A stretch of 64,000 bases of DNA, from NCBI RefSeq assembly GCF_001183545.1, contig NZ_KQ236688.1, positions 3,670,395-3,734,394 of the forward strand. Reading direction: 5' to 3'. The notes beneath the pieces were generated by a model that worked only from the letters and a program-made list of their open reading frames with translations, was not told where the DNA came from and did no database searches. Each line of letters begins with the position of its first letter. Position 1 is the stretch's first letter. Position numbers and translations under genes: made by a program. Shown here piece after piece: positions 52,499 to 62,200 of this stretch. Source of the DNA: Cellvibrio sp. pealriver. Its GTDB lineage: Bacteria; Pseudomonadota; Gammaproteobacteria; Pseudomonadales; Cellvibrionaceae.

Positions 52499-53350
52499 TT
52501 ATTGTGCAGAAGCATCCCATACTTTGCCAGAGGCTGTGCCGTCTTTTGGTGGGTTGAACACTTCAACGGCCATTACTTGGTAAGTGGGGTCGTCGCTGGC
52601 GTTGAAGTTATTCATGTCTGGCAGAATCCACCCGCTATCGGCCCAGGCTTTTACGTGATCCGCAAAAATAATTTTGTGATCTTGCCCGAGTGGTAATTGC
52701 TCTTTGGGTTTGCTCCAGTATTGATAAAAAGTGGTCGGGCCATTGATGGAAGGTTTTTGTTCCCGAATTGAACGGTAGGTGGAATATTCCACGCCACCAC
52801 TGACAAACGTTTTTCCAAAAACGCCGTCTTTGCTGGGGTCGTAAGTCCAGCGTTGCAGAATGTAATACTCCACCAAGTGCGCCGGATCTGAGGCGGACAT
52901 ATTTTTGTCGTATCCCCAGCCATATAAGGTGATGTAGCTAGCACCGCTGTCTTCGTTGAAGCGATAGCCAATCACTCTGTTGGTATCGCCATAGTGCCAG
53001 CCCGGGCCGCCGACATAATTGTAGCCGCCGCCTTGCCAGCTCACGCTAAAGGCACCATCGGGGCTCATGGTGAGTGAGGTTGCGCCACCGTCTTTCCAAT
53101 GCGTAAAGAAAAAATCGCCCACGTGACCGGTGGCGTGGTTTTGGGTGATGGTGGTGTTGTCGGTGAATTTTTGGGTATAGGCCTGGTATTTTTCGATACC
53201 GCTGGTTTGCACCTGACTTGCCGCAACTGCTTGAGTCTCAGCTGGAGTTTGGGCTTCAGTTGTAGCGGCTGTGGGTGGTTGCTTTGAACAACTTGCGATG
53301 CTGAATGAGGCGAGCAAAAGCGCTGTTTTAAAACCGAAAGAATGTTTCAA
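52499..53350 (-). CDS. GH11 endo-1,4-beta-xylanase lipoprotein
   Basis: 283 residues from a TTG at 53350, chosen because GGAGG lies 8 bases upstream and the resulting N-terminus is a clean lipoprotein signal (FKTALLLASFSIASC, Cys21). In-frame ATGs at 53365 and 53413 are poorly placed. After a Thr/Ala/Gln-rich linker comes the GH11 jelly roll: FFFTHWKDGG, SVSWQGGGYNYVGGPGW, YITLYGWG, LVEYYILQRW with nucleophile Glu161, QKPSINGPTTFYQYWS, and VMAVEVFN with acid/base Glu263. It cleaves xylan. Lipid anchoring keeps it on the cell envelope, unlike most secreted GH11 enzymes. Confidence 0.92.
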   Translation of the reverse strand: MKHSFGFKTALLLASFSIASCSKQPPTAATTEAQTPAETQAVAASQVQTSGIEKYQAYTQKFTDNTTITQNHATGHVGDFFFTHWKDGGATSLTMSPDGAFSVSWQGGGYNYVGGPGWHYGDTNRVIGYRFNEDSGASYITLYGWGYDKNMSASDPAHLVEYYILQRWTYDPSKDGVFGKTFVSGGVEYSTYRSIREQKPSINGPTTFYQYWSKPKEQLPLGQDHKIIFADHVKAWADSGWILPDMNNFNASDDPTYQVMAVEVFNPPKDGTASGKVWDASAQ

Positions 53351-53423
53351 GTGGATGTCCTCCATCTGTGTGTAGTGGTTGAGCCTATTGAGTAAAGCAC
53401 TGATACGAATCAAATCAAACGCA

Positions 53424-53435
53424 CTAGTATACTAG
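53424..53435. promoter_or_regulatory. 12-bp palindrome upstream of the xylanase gene
   Basis: CTAGTATACTAG is a perfect palindrome 74 bases before the GH11 start. On the minus strand it includes TATACT, a possible -10 box, so a repressor bound here could block the promoter. No -35 box is clear. Confidence 0.35.
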
Positions 53436-53465
53436 ATGGGTTTTTTACAGGCGTAATAGGAATTT

Positions 53466-55373
53466 TTATTCCTGATCTTTGCGCCAAAATTCGATAAAAC
53501 CGGGCACTTCATCGGCGGGCATGGGGCGCGCCCAGTAGTAACCCTGTGCTTGGGTGCAGCCAAGGCTGCGCAAGAGGGCGGCGGTGCTGGCATCTTCTAC
53601 ACCTTCGGCGATGGTTTTTAAACCGAGGCTGGCAGACATTTGGATGATCGCGCGGACAATCGCGGCATCGCCGGTTTGGTCATCCATTTTGCGCACAAAT
53701 GATTGGTCAATTTTGAGCGCTTCTACTTCAAATTTTTTCAAATACCCTAAATTGGAATAGCCTGTTCCAAAATCATCAATCGATAAATGCACGCCTTCTG
53801 CGCGCAGTGCCGATAAAGTAGTGGAAAGCCGTTCGCTGTCTTCAATCAATAAGGATTCAGTGAGTTCCAGCTCCAGATATTGCGGTGGTAATCCGCTGGC
53901 GGCGAGTGAGCCCAGCACAATAGTGTCGATATTGCCGCGCTTGAATTGGATCGAAGAAATATTCACGGCCACTGCAAACTCCAACAGGCCTTGGTCGTAC
54001 CAACGTTTGGCTTGTTCGCAGGCTTCAATAATGACCCATTCGCCTAATTGGATAATCAAACCGGATGATTCTGCGAGCGGAATAAAGGTAGCAGGGGAGA
54101 TATAACCTTGCTCCGGGTGGTGCCAGCGCAGCAGTGCTTCCAATCCGCAAATTTCATTGGTTTGCAAATTGATCTTAGGTTGATAGTGAAGGCTGAACTG
54201 GTTTTCTTGCAGCGCTTTGCGCATCCCGGAAATTAAACTGATGTGCTCCAGCATGTTGCGGCTAATCGCCGGATTAAAAAAACGGAAACTGTTGCGGCCG
54301 GAATCTTTGGAGTGATACATCGCGATGTCGGCTTTTTTAATCAGCGTGTCCAGGTCATCGCCATCTTGCGGTGCCAGTGCAATCCCAATCGAGCAGGTGC
54401 AAAAAATTTCAATATTGCGGTAGAGATAATTTTCAGAAACCAACTGCAAAATTTCCAAACTGGCTTGCGATACTTGCTCGGCGGTTTGGATGTGCGGCAT
54501 AAACACAATAAATTCATCGCCACCGTAGCGGCACACGCGGTCGGCATCTTTGGTGTAACTGAGCAAACGCAGCGCCACTTCTTTTAAAATCTGGTCGCCC
54601 GCCTGATGCCCGAGTGAATCGTTAATGGGTTTTAAGTTATCAAGATCAATAAAAATAATGCCGAGCAAATTTTGCCGCGCGCGTGCATCGCGGAATAAAT
54701 TGTCGAAATTGCGTTGTGCCATCATGCGGTTGCATAAACCGGTCAATGGGTCGTGCATCGCCATATGTTCAATATGGGTTTTGGCGTTTTTGACGCGTTC
54801 ATTTTCGCGTGCGAGTTCATCCAATGCGGAGCGATAATCGTGTGCGAGCATCCATACCGCAATACCAATCACAATCAAAATAACAACGGTAATACTGCCG
54901 GTGATCAGGTTAATAGGTTCTATAGTGTTTTGGTGTATGCCGTAATCATTTACATAGGCGATGCTCATTAACATCAATACCATGATGCACAGCAATACCA
55001 CTAGCAGGCGTTTGTTGCCGAGCATGGCGGCAAAAATCAATACGCCGCAATAGCCCAATAATGCACTGTCGCGAATGCCGCTGCCGGTCCAGGCAAGGTA
55101 GGACAGCATCAGGGTAAGTGAACACAAAAAAATGGCGGTCGCGGTTACCGGGTGTTTTTTGTAAATCGCCCAATCAACACTGAATAAAAAAATTCCGGTG
55201 GCCATCATGGTGATGGAGTCGCTGTAGCGACCGGCGCTGATGGTCATGATGCTGACCAGCAACAATGCAATTTGGGTGATGCGCAGTATTTGCACCAGGC
55301 GTTTGATTTTTTGCCGGGTGAAATTTTGTTGGCTGGATATGGTTGGCGGTACAGAGCGGCCGGGGTTGTTCAC
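53466..55373 (-). CDS. Membrane-bound GGDEF-EAL protein
   Basis: 635 residues. Five or six membrane helices lie in residues 30-185 and a coiled linker follows (DELARENERVKNAKTHIEHM). GGDEF is intact (CRYGGDEFIVFM), the EAL motif is GLEALLRW, and the metal pair is intact in SIDDFGTGYSNL; EVTE-type ELTES, KIDQSFV, AEGVE and QGYYWARP are present. Both activities on cyclic-di-GMP are therefore possible, in contrast to the protein at 30567. The membrane part resembles the MHYT/MASE-type sensory regions but was not assigned. Monocistronic; the xylanase gene downstream is on the same strand. Confidence 0.9.
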   Translation of the reverse strand: MNNPGRSVPPTISSQQNFTRQKIKRLVQILRITQIALLLVSIMTISAGRYSDSITMMATGIFLFSVDWAIYKKHPVTATAIFLCSLTLMLSYLAWTGSGIRDSALLGYCGVLIFAAMLGNKRLLVVLLCIMVLMLMSIAYVNDYGIHQNTIEPINLITGSITVVILIVIGIAVWMLAHDYRSALDELARENERVKNAKTHIEHMAMHDPLTGLCNRMMAQRNFDNLFRDARARQNLLGIIFIDLDNLKPINDSLGHQAGDQILKEVALRLLSYTKDADRVCRYGGDEFIVFMPHIQTAEQVSQASLEILQLVSENYLYRNIEIFCTCSIGIALAPQDGDDLDTLIKKADIAMYHSKDSGRNSFRFFNPAISRNMLEHISLISGMRKALQENQFSLHYQPKINLQTNEICGLEALLRWHHPEQGYISPATFIPLAESSGLIIQLGEWVIIEACEQAKRWYDQGLLEFAVAVNISSIQFKRGNIDTIVLGSLAASGLPPQYLELELTESLLIEDSERLSTTLSALRAEGVHLSIDDFGTGYSNLGYLKKFEVEALKIDQSFVRKMDDQTGDAAIVRAIIQMSASLGLKTIAEGVEDASTAALLRSLGCTQAQGYYWARPMPADEVPGFIEFWRKDQE

Positions 55374-55567
55374 ATGACACCTTGAGTTAATGAATTTTTA
55401 ACCAGTGGGGCAAAATGTGTCCGTGTTTATGGGAATTAGTCAGCGCTCCTGTTCGCTGTCCCGGATAAACCCCGAGTTTGTCTTTAGGTATAGACGATCC
55501 CGCGTGAAGTGCTAGCGATCATGCTAAATACAGCAGTGATTGGAAGGTTATTGCGTGTTATTGAGGG

Positions 55568-55921
55568 TTATCCAGTCAATTTATCTCTAAACATAAAGAA
55601 AACTGCACCTAAAAGGCATAAGCCTGCCCACAGGTAATCCAGCTTCAGTGGTTCTTTCATATAAAAAACCGCGAAGGGCACAAACACACTCAGGGTGATG
55701 ACCTCTTGCAGAATTTTCAGCTGGCCGACATTCATGACCGTATAGCCGATGCGGTTGGCAGGAACCTGCAACAAATATTCAAATAGCGCTATACCCCAAC
55801 TGACCAGTGCCGCAATGATCCAGGGTTTCTGGTTGAGCTCTTTTAAATGCGCATACCAGGCAAAGGTCATAAAAATATTGCTACAAAACAAAAGACCAAT
55901 CGCGATAAGTGACGCTTGCAT
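55568..55921 (-). CDS. DMT-like DUF486 membrane protein
   Basis: 117 residues, four membrane helices. IFMTFAWYAHLK, LVSWGIALFEYLLQVPANRIG and MNVGQLKILQEVITLSVF are characteristic of DUF486 proteins, small relatives of the drug/metabolite transporter superfamily. Function unknown. It is 12 bases downstream of another small membrane protein gene, likely co-transcribed. Confidence 0.87.
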   Translation of the reverse strand: MQASLIAIGLLFCSNIFMTFAWYAHLKELNQKPWIIAALVSWGIALFEYLLQVPANRIGYTVMNVGQLKILQEVITLSVFVPFAVFYMKEPLKLDYLWAGLCLLGAVFFMFRDKLTG

Positions 55922-55933
55922 GGATGTGGTTCC

Positions 55934-56329
55934 TTACTGTGGTTGTTTTGCCTGATCGATTTTTTGCCCGGCATAGTAGGAGCTGATAATACTCAATACC
56001 CAACTTGCCAATAGCAGCCATTTGCCATCGTCCCAATAGGGCGATGAAAAAAATGCGCCGTGCAGTTCACTGGCGAGATAAGCAACATCAAAATCAAATA
56101 TTCCCTTGTCTGCTTTTTCTTGCAATTCGGCATTCAAGCGGAAGGCAACGGTAAATAAATTTTTAAACAGCATGATAATAATCAATGCCGCAGGCACTGC
56201 AAAAATACAGCCGCGCACATAGCGGCGTAAAAAAAATAAACCGGCACCGGGGAATATGGTTGCAGACAAAATCGCGGCGCGTTTGGCTGTGCTCATAGTC
56301 TCGGATGTTTTGTTCGCTTTTTCGTTCAT
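55934..56329 (-). CDS. Small membrane protein of unknown function
   Basis: 131 residues. Three hydrophobic segments (AILSATIFPGAGLFFL, CIFAVPAALIIIMLF and WLLLASWVLSIISSYYAG) are separated by a periplasmic part rich in Leu and Asp. PGAGLFFLRRYVRG resembles the short motif seen in TM2-type proteins, but this is not firm. It lies between rlmJ and the DUF486 gene on the same strand. Confidence 0.65.
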   Translation of the reverse strand: MNEKANKTSETMSTAKRAAILSATIFPGAGLFFLRRYVRGCIFAVPAALIIIMLFKNLFTVAFRLNAELQEKADKGIFDFDVAYLASELHGAFFSSPYWDDGKWLLLASWVLSIISSYYAGQKIDQAKQPQ

Positions 56330-56368
56330 GCTGTGGTTATCTCATCAGAATATGATTTTGATACACGA

Positions 56369-57217
56369 TTATTTTTCCGGCACCAATTGTTCCAGGCGAT
56401 AAAATGCATCGCCTTCTTCTGTATTCAGGTTATCCACCAGCCAAGGCAGGGTTTCTTCCATGGCTGCCCAGAGTGTCCAGGGTGGATTAATCACAATCAT
56501 CCCGCTGGAGGTCATACCGTATTCCGGGTGGTCAGCGTGCAGCCCAAATTCCATCAGCTGGATATTTTTAATGCCGGATTTTTTCAATGCCAGTTCAAGG
56601 TCATCAATACGCTGGCGCAACACCACTGGATACCAAATCGCATAAGTGCCGGTCGCAAAACGTTTGTGCGCTTGCATGATTTGTTTGACCAATAATTGGT
56701 AATCACTTTTGACTTCGTATGAAGGGTCAATCAATACCAATGCGCGGCGATCCGGCGGCGGTAAAAGTGCCTGTAAACCGGCAAAGCCGTCGGCCTCATC
56801 GACTTTAATGCGTTTATCGCCTTGCATACATTCACTCAGCATTTGGAAATCCGCCGGATGAAGCTCGTGCAAAAATAAACGGTCGATAGGGCGCATTAAA
56901 TTTTGTGCAAACAGGGGTGAGCCAGGATACAACTGCAAGCGCTCACCGTCATTGACCGCGCGCACCTGTTCAAGATAGCGGGCGATAGCCGCAGGTGGGT
57001 TGGTGCACTCCCATAAACGGGTGATGCCATTATCGTATTCGCGATTTTTTTGCGCCTGATATCCGCCCAGCTTGTACACACCGGCACCGGCATGGGTATC
57101 AATAATACGCAGGGGTTTCTCTTTTTGCGTCATATACTCCAGCGTGTGGACCAGTACAGTGTGTTTGAGCACATCGGCAAAATTGCCAGCGTGAAAGCCG
57201 TGGCGATAACTGAGCAT
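56369..57217 (-). CDS. rlmJ: 23S rRNA (adenine-2030-N6)-methyltransferase RlmJ
   Basis: 282 residues from ATG 57217 (MLSYRHGFHAGNFADVLKH), the exact N-terminus of the family; E. coli RlmJ has 280. RIIDTHAGAGVYKL is the SAM-binding region and LVLIDPSYE the catalytic DPPY-like motif of N6-adenine methyltransferases, here DPSY. It modifies A2030 of 23S rRNA before assembly. Divergent from tamA across 147 bases. Confidence 0.93.
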   Translation of the reverse strand: MLSYRHGFHAGNFADVLKHTVLVHTLEYMTQKEKPLRIIDTHAGAGVYKLGGYQAQKNREYDNGITRLWECTNPPAAIARYLEQVRAVNDGERLQLYPGSPLFAQNLMRPIDRLFLHELHPADFQMLSECMQGDKRIKVDEADGFAGLQALLPPPDRRALVLIDPSYEVKSDYQLLVKQIMQAHKRFATGTYAIWYPVVLRQRIDDLELALKKSGIKNIQLMEFGLHADHPEYGMTSSGMIVINPPWTLWAAMEETLPWLVDNLNTEEGDAFYRLEQLVPEK

Positions 57218-57364
57218 AAAGAAGATCCAACCGAAAAGTAAAAACCGGATTATAGCGGCCGACAGGAACAATTACCCGAACAAGATTGTCACAAAATTGG
57301 CCTTTTAGCGTTTGTCTTTAGCAGTTAAAGTACCCTCTCGTTCCCTAATGCATCGTATCCCAAT

Positions 57365-59206
57365 GTGAAGATCCTGGAATTGCTGACTTCATTTTCATCG
57401 CTGTCCTGCTTACTGCCGCGCCCTCGTTGGTTGCGGCCTCTTGTTGCTCGTGTGCTTGCGCGTTTATGGAACAGAGCTGCATATCTGCCGTCTGCCTTGC
57501 TGTTGTGTCTGGCAATTGCGCCTGCAAAAGCGGCATCGCCAGACATTGAATTGCATGGTGGCACCAAAAGCCTGCGCGAAAATATTTTGTTGCACCTGTC
57601 ATTGGCAGATGAAAGCTGTAAAACACCGCTCTGGCGTTTGCAGGCACTGCTGGCCGAGGCAGAAAATGAAGTGATGATCGCCGCCCAGGCGCTGGGGTAT
57701 TACCAGCTGGAATACGAAACAAAATTACTGAAAAACAAAGAGTGTTGGGGCTTGGATATTACCCTCACGCCTGGTGATCCGGTGTTGGTGAAAGAGATCC
57801 GTATTGAGATCAATGGTGAAGGCAAGTTGGATCCGATTTTTCAAAGTCTGTATGAAAAACCCGGAATCAAAATTGGCAATAAATTAAATCACGGCCGCTA
57901 CGAAACCCTGAAAGCGCGCTTTGGAACCCTGGCAGCAACCCATGGTTATTTTGATGCGGAATTTGAGCATTCGCAGATCAAGGTTAATGTCGGCGAAAAA
58001 TCTGCGATTATTGAATTGATTTACGATACCGGTCCACGCTATCGCATTGGTGAAATCCGTTTACAACACGACATTCTGGATGACGATTTTTTGCGCCGCT
58101 ATTTCACCTTTAATGAAGGCGATTACTACGATACCGATAATTTATTGGAATTAAAAAATCTCTATAACGCCAGCAATTATTTTGCCGTGGCCAGTGTTGC
58201 TCCGAGCCTGCAAGAGCTTGAAGGTAATAAAGTGCCGGTTGATATTCAGTTGGAGGCGCGCAAGCGCCGTGAATATTCGATTGGTCTTGGTGCAGCAACC
58301 GATACCGGGCCACGATTATTACTGGGGTTTGATGACCGTTATGTAAACCAGCGCGGTCACTCTGTTGCGGCCGATATAAAAGCGGCCGAGAAAAAAACCG
58401 AGGCCTTGCTCACATACACAGTGCCCATGCGCCGCCCAGCGTATGAATTTTTGCGTGTCTACACCGGTTACGATAAAGAAATTACCGATACCTCGCGCAG
58501 TGAAAAAGATATTTACGGAGCCAGTTACAGTTACTTCCAAGCCAATAAATGGCTGCAGGTTTATGCACTGGATTATGTGCAGGAAGATTCGATTATCGGA
58601 ACCGATCCGGAAACCAGTACCGATTTAATTATTCCCTCGGTGACTTATAGCCGCACCCAAACCGATGGTTCGCCTTATCCGATGTCCGGCTGGTCGTTAA
58701 TGGGAAAATTATCCGGTTCACCACAAAGTCTGGGGTCTGATTTCAGTTTTATTCAATTACATATGCGCGCAAAATACATCACCGGTTTTGCCGGTGGGCG
58801 CGTTTTGTTGCGCGCTGAAGCGGGCACGACACAAACCGATAATTTTTCCATAGTGCCAGCATCGGTGCGGTTTTATGCAGGCGGTGATTCCAGTGTGCGC
58901 GGTTACGATTACGAATCCCTCGGCCCGATAAAAATAGTGGATGGAAAAGAAGTTGTTGAAGGCGGTAATAATTTATTGGTCAGCAGTATTGAATACGATT
59001 ATCGCTTTGAAGATTCCAATTGGGCAGTGGCTGCCTTTTTTGACCAAGGTAATGCCGCGAACGATACCGATATTGATGTTATGCGTGGAGCGGGTGCCGG
59101 TGTGCGCTGGATTTCACCGATTGGACCCATTCGTGTGGATGTTGCGCAGGCATTGGATGGCGATAAAGGTTGGCGGGTGCATGTCAGTATGGGGCCTGAT
59201 TTATGA
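57365..59206 (+). CDS. tamA: TamA, outer-membrane translocation and assembly module subunit
   Basis: 613 residues from a GTG at 57365; no better start was seen, and the signal peptide is preceded by a basic stretch (LPSALLLCLAIAPAKA cleaved after AKA). Three POTRA-like domains occupy about 60-310. A 16-stranded barrel follows with the conserved loop motif VRGYDYESLGP and the family's end VHVSMGPDL, close to that of E. coli TamA. TamA and TamB insert autotransporters and help move lipids to the outer membrane. It is 16 bases before tamB. Confidence 0.92.
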   Translation: MKILELLTSFSSLSCLLPRPRWLRPLVARVLARLWNRAAYLPSALLLCLAIAPAKAASPDIELHGGTKSLRENILLHLSLADESCKTPLWRLQALLAEAENEVMIAAQALGYYQLEYETKLLKNKECWGLDITLTPGDPVLVKEIRIEINGEGKLDPIFQSLYEKPGIKIGNKLNHGRYETLKARFGTLAATHGYFDAEFEHSQIKVNVGEKSAIIELIYDTGPRYRIGEIRLQHDILDDDFLRRYFTFNEGDYYDTDNLLELKNLYNASNYFAVASVAPSLQELEGNKVPVDIQLEARKRREYSIGLGAATDTGPRLLLGFDDRYVNQRGHSVAADIKAAEKKTEALLTYTVPMRRPAYEFLRVYTGYDKEITDTSRSEKDIYGASYSYFQANKWLQVYALDYVQEDSIIGTDPETSTDLIIPSVTYSRTQTDGSPYPMSGWSLMGKLSGSPQSLGSDFSFIQLHMRAKYITGFAGGRVLLRAEAGTTQTDNFSIVPASVRFYAGGDSSVRGYDYESLGPIKIVDGKEVVEGGNNLLVSSIEYDYRFEDSNWAVAAFFDQGNAANDTDIDVMRGAGAGVRWISPIGPIRVDVAQALDGDKGWRVHVSMGPDL

Positions 59207-59222
59207 TGTTGTTGGGTAAGCC

Positions 59223-62200
59223 ATGCTAAAAAAATTACGCAAACTCTTTTTTAGCGTTCTTGCGCTGTGCCTCATCCTGCTGGCGACAGTGAGTGCGCTG
59301 GTAGAAACCGAAACCGGTAGTCACTGGCTGGTGAATCGTGTCGCTGGTTTGGTGGATATTCAACTGGGCGCTATGTCCGGCAATTTACGCCGCGGCCTTG
59401 ATATTGAATTTATTGAATATCAAACCGCTGACAAAAAAAATGAAAACCAACACGCGCCACAAGCGAGCCGTTATCGCGCCGAGCAGGTTTCATTTCGCTG
59501 GCGTCCGGCCGATTTACTCTACAGCGCCGTGTTTATCCAATCGCTTCAGGCAAACAAAGTACGTATCAATATTCCTGCTGCGGTTGATGATAATAAATCG
59601 TCCGAACCTTTTAACCAGTGGCCGCATTTGCGTTTGCCGGTGCGTATCCGTCTCGACCGGTTATTGATAAAAGATATTGAATACCAGCAAGGCGATACGC
59701 GCCTGCACTGGTCGCGTGTGAGTGGTTCTATTAGCTGGGGTACGTTTCACTTGCGCTATAAAAATCTGGCGCTGATGAGTGACGACTACGCATTGTTATT
59801 AAGCGGATCAACCAGCCTTGCATTTCCTTATACAACGGATGCGAATCTGCAATGGCAGTGGCACGCAGCGGCGACAGAAGAACAGCCGCAGCCACTCCAA
59901 TATATGGGCACGACCGATATAAAAGGGAATTTGCAAACCCTGCAATTGCATTTGCAAACCAGTTTGCCCGTCGTGTTGGCTGCTGATATCCAGACGGCTC
60001 TGGTTGATCAACAGCAGAATTTTCAAATGCGCCCTACAATCAACCTGAGCGCGCAGTGGCAAACACAAACCTTGCCTGCCGATTGGTGGGTGCCGGAACA
60101 ACCTGCGCCGATAACTAGTGGAAAGTTAAATGCACAAGGCCATTGGGAAAATTATCAGGTGCAATTGGATGGCGACATCTATTTGCCCGATGCTCCAGCA
60201 TTGGCAGTGAATGGTAAAGCAGCAGGCGATTTGGAAAATATCCAGATTGAGCATTTGCGTATTAATGAATTATTGCCGTCACTATTATTGCAAAATCAAT
60301 CATCGCCAAATCAATCTTCCTCAAATCAATCTCTCTCAAACCAATCGCTTCCAAACCCATTGCCCCAAGGGCTTAACATCGCAGGTAATGTGCGCTGGTT
60401 ACCGCAACTGCAATGGCAATTGGATGCCGAAGCAAAACAATTAAATGCCGCGAGTGTATTTGAAAATTGGACGAGCAATATCAATGCCCAATTCAACACG
60501 CAGGGCGGTTTTGATTCAGCCAAACAACAATGGACTGCCGCGTTGCAGGATTTGCAATTATCTGGTGAGTTGCGTGGTGTTAATTTGCAGGGCAGCGGCA
60601 GTGTCAGTTTTGACGGGCAACAATTCCGCTCGCCTGGCTTGGCGCTCACCCTGGGTGCTAACCAATTCACCCTGAAAGGCGATGCAGGTAACAGTGTCGC
60701 GTTGGATTGGGAATTGAATGCGCCGCTCTTGCAGCAATTGGATGAGAGTATTCAAGGCAGTATCCGCAGCAGCGGCAATCTGCGCGGCAATTGGAAAAAT
60801 CCGCGTTTGCAAATGACGGCGGCTGCAGAAAAATTTCGCTGGGGCAATTACGCGGTTGAAAAACTGGATTTATCTTTAACACCGCTTGCCAGTTTGCAAA
60901 TGGGCGCTGAAAAAAATCAGCCTGATAATGCCAGTGATCAAACTGAATCTTTAGCGGCGATTGATGCTACCGGTTTATTTGCACCGGAGCTGCTGACAGA
61001 AAATTATCAACTGGCGTTCAGCGCAAACCAATTGCGCATTGCTGACAACCGCTTTTCCAGTATCCAACTTAATGGCAATGGCTCTTTTGATAAGCACCAG
61101 CTCCAATCTGTTGTGAAGCATACGCAGTTTGGCCGTGCCGATATCAAGCTCGCAGGCGGTTACGATGGCAGTGAATGGCGCGGCCATTTTGAACAGTTGG
61201 CGGTAAAGTTAAAAAAAGTGCCGCGCTGGTGGCTGATGTCGAGCAAACCCATTCGCATTAACCGTCAAGCAGTGGTGATGGGCGCGCAATGCCTGACAAC
61301 CCGCACCAATTTAACCGCGGCGGTTGAACATTTGGATCAAGTTGCGCGTGAGCAAACCATTAATGAATGGATGCCCAACCAGTCATTTACTAAAAATACC
61401 TACGATTGGTTAATTACCCAACAACCATTACCCGCGAGCAGCGTGGAGCGCTATTCGCTACCGCAGTTGTGTGTGCGTGGCGATTGGGCAACCAATACCG
61501 GAGCAAAATTTGTTGCGCAATTGGATTCAGTACCGCTGCGGCAATTTCTCTCGCTGTTTAAAACAGAAGTATATTTTGCCGGTGTAATGGATGGGTCGTT
61601 CCATTTTGCGAGCAACAATTTTACCTTGGCTGACATCACTGCTGATGCCAATATCACCACGCGCAATGCGGAGTTGCGCTATCAATACACTGGTGGTGCT
61701 ACCGAAGTTTATCCATGGCGCGATTTTAAAATCAGCGCGCAATTAGCACAGTCACAATTAAATGCACATGCCGGAATGGAGTGGACTGGCTATGGTCGCA
61801 TTGATGCGCACAGTCAATTGGATCTCGCACAAAAAACCATTAAACAAACCACATTGCAGGCAGCATTTTCTAACCTTGCGCCATTGGAAACCTTGCTGAC
61901 GTTTGCCAATGATGTGAAAGGCGATTTCCGCGCAGACTTGAAAGCCGGTGGCAGTTTTGCAAAACCCTACGTATTGGGTGAAGTGAGTTTGCGCAATGGC
62001 ACTGCTAATTTGCCGCGTTTGGGGCTGGACTTGAGCAATATCGAACTGCAAATCAATTCAACCCAGGCAGGCAGTGTTAATTGGGTGAGCCAGATGCAAT
62101 CCGGTAAGGGGCGCTTGTCGATAGTGGGCGATCTCAACCAGTTGGGAACGCCCGACTGGAATGTGCAGGGTTATGTCAATGGCGCTGATTTCCAAGTGAT

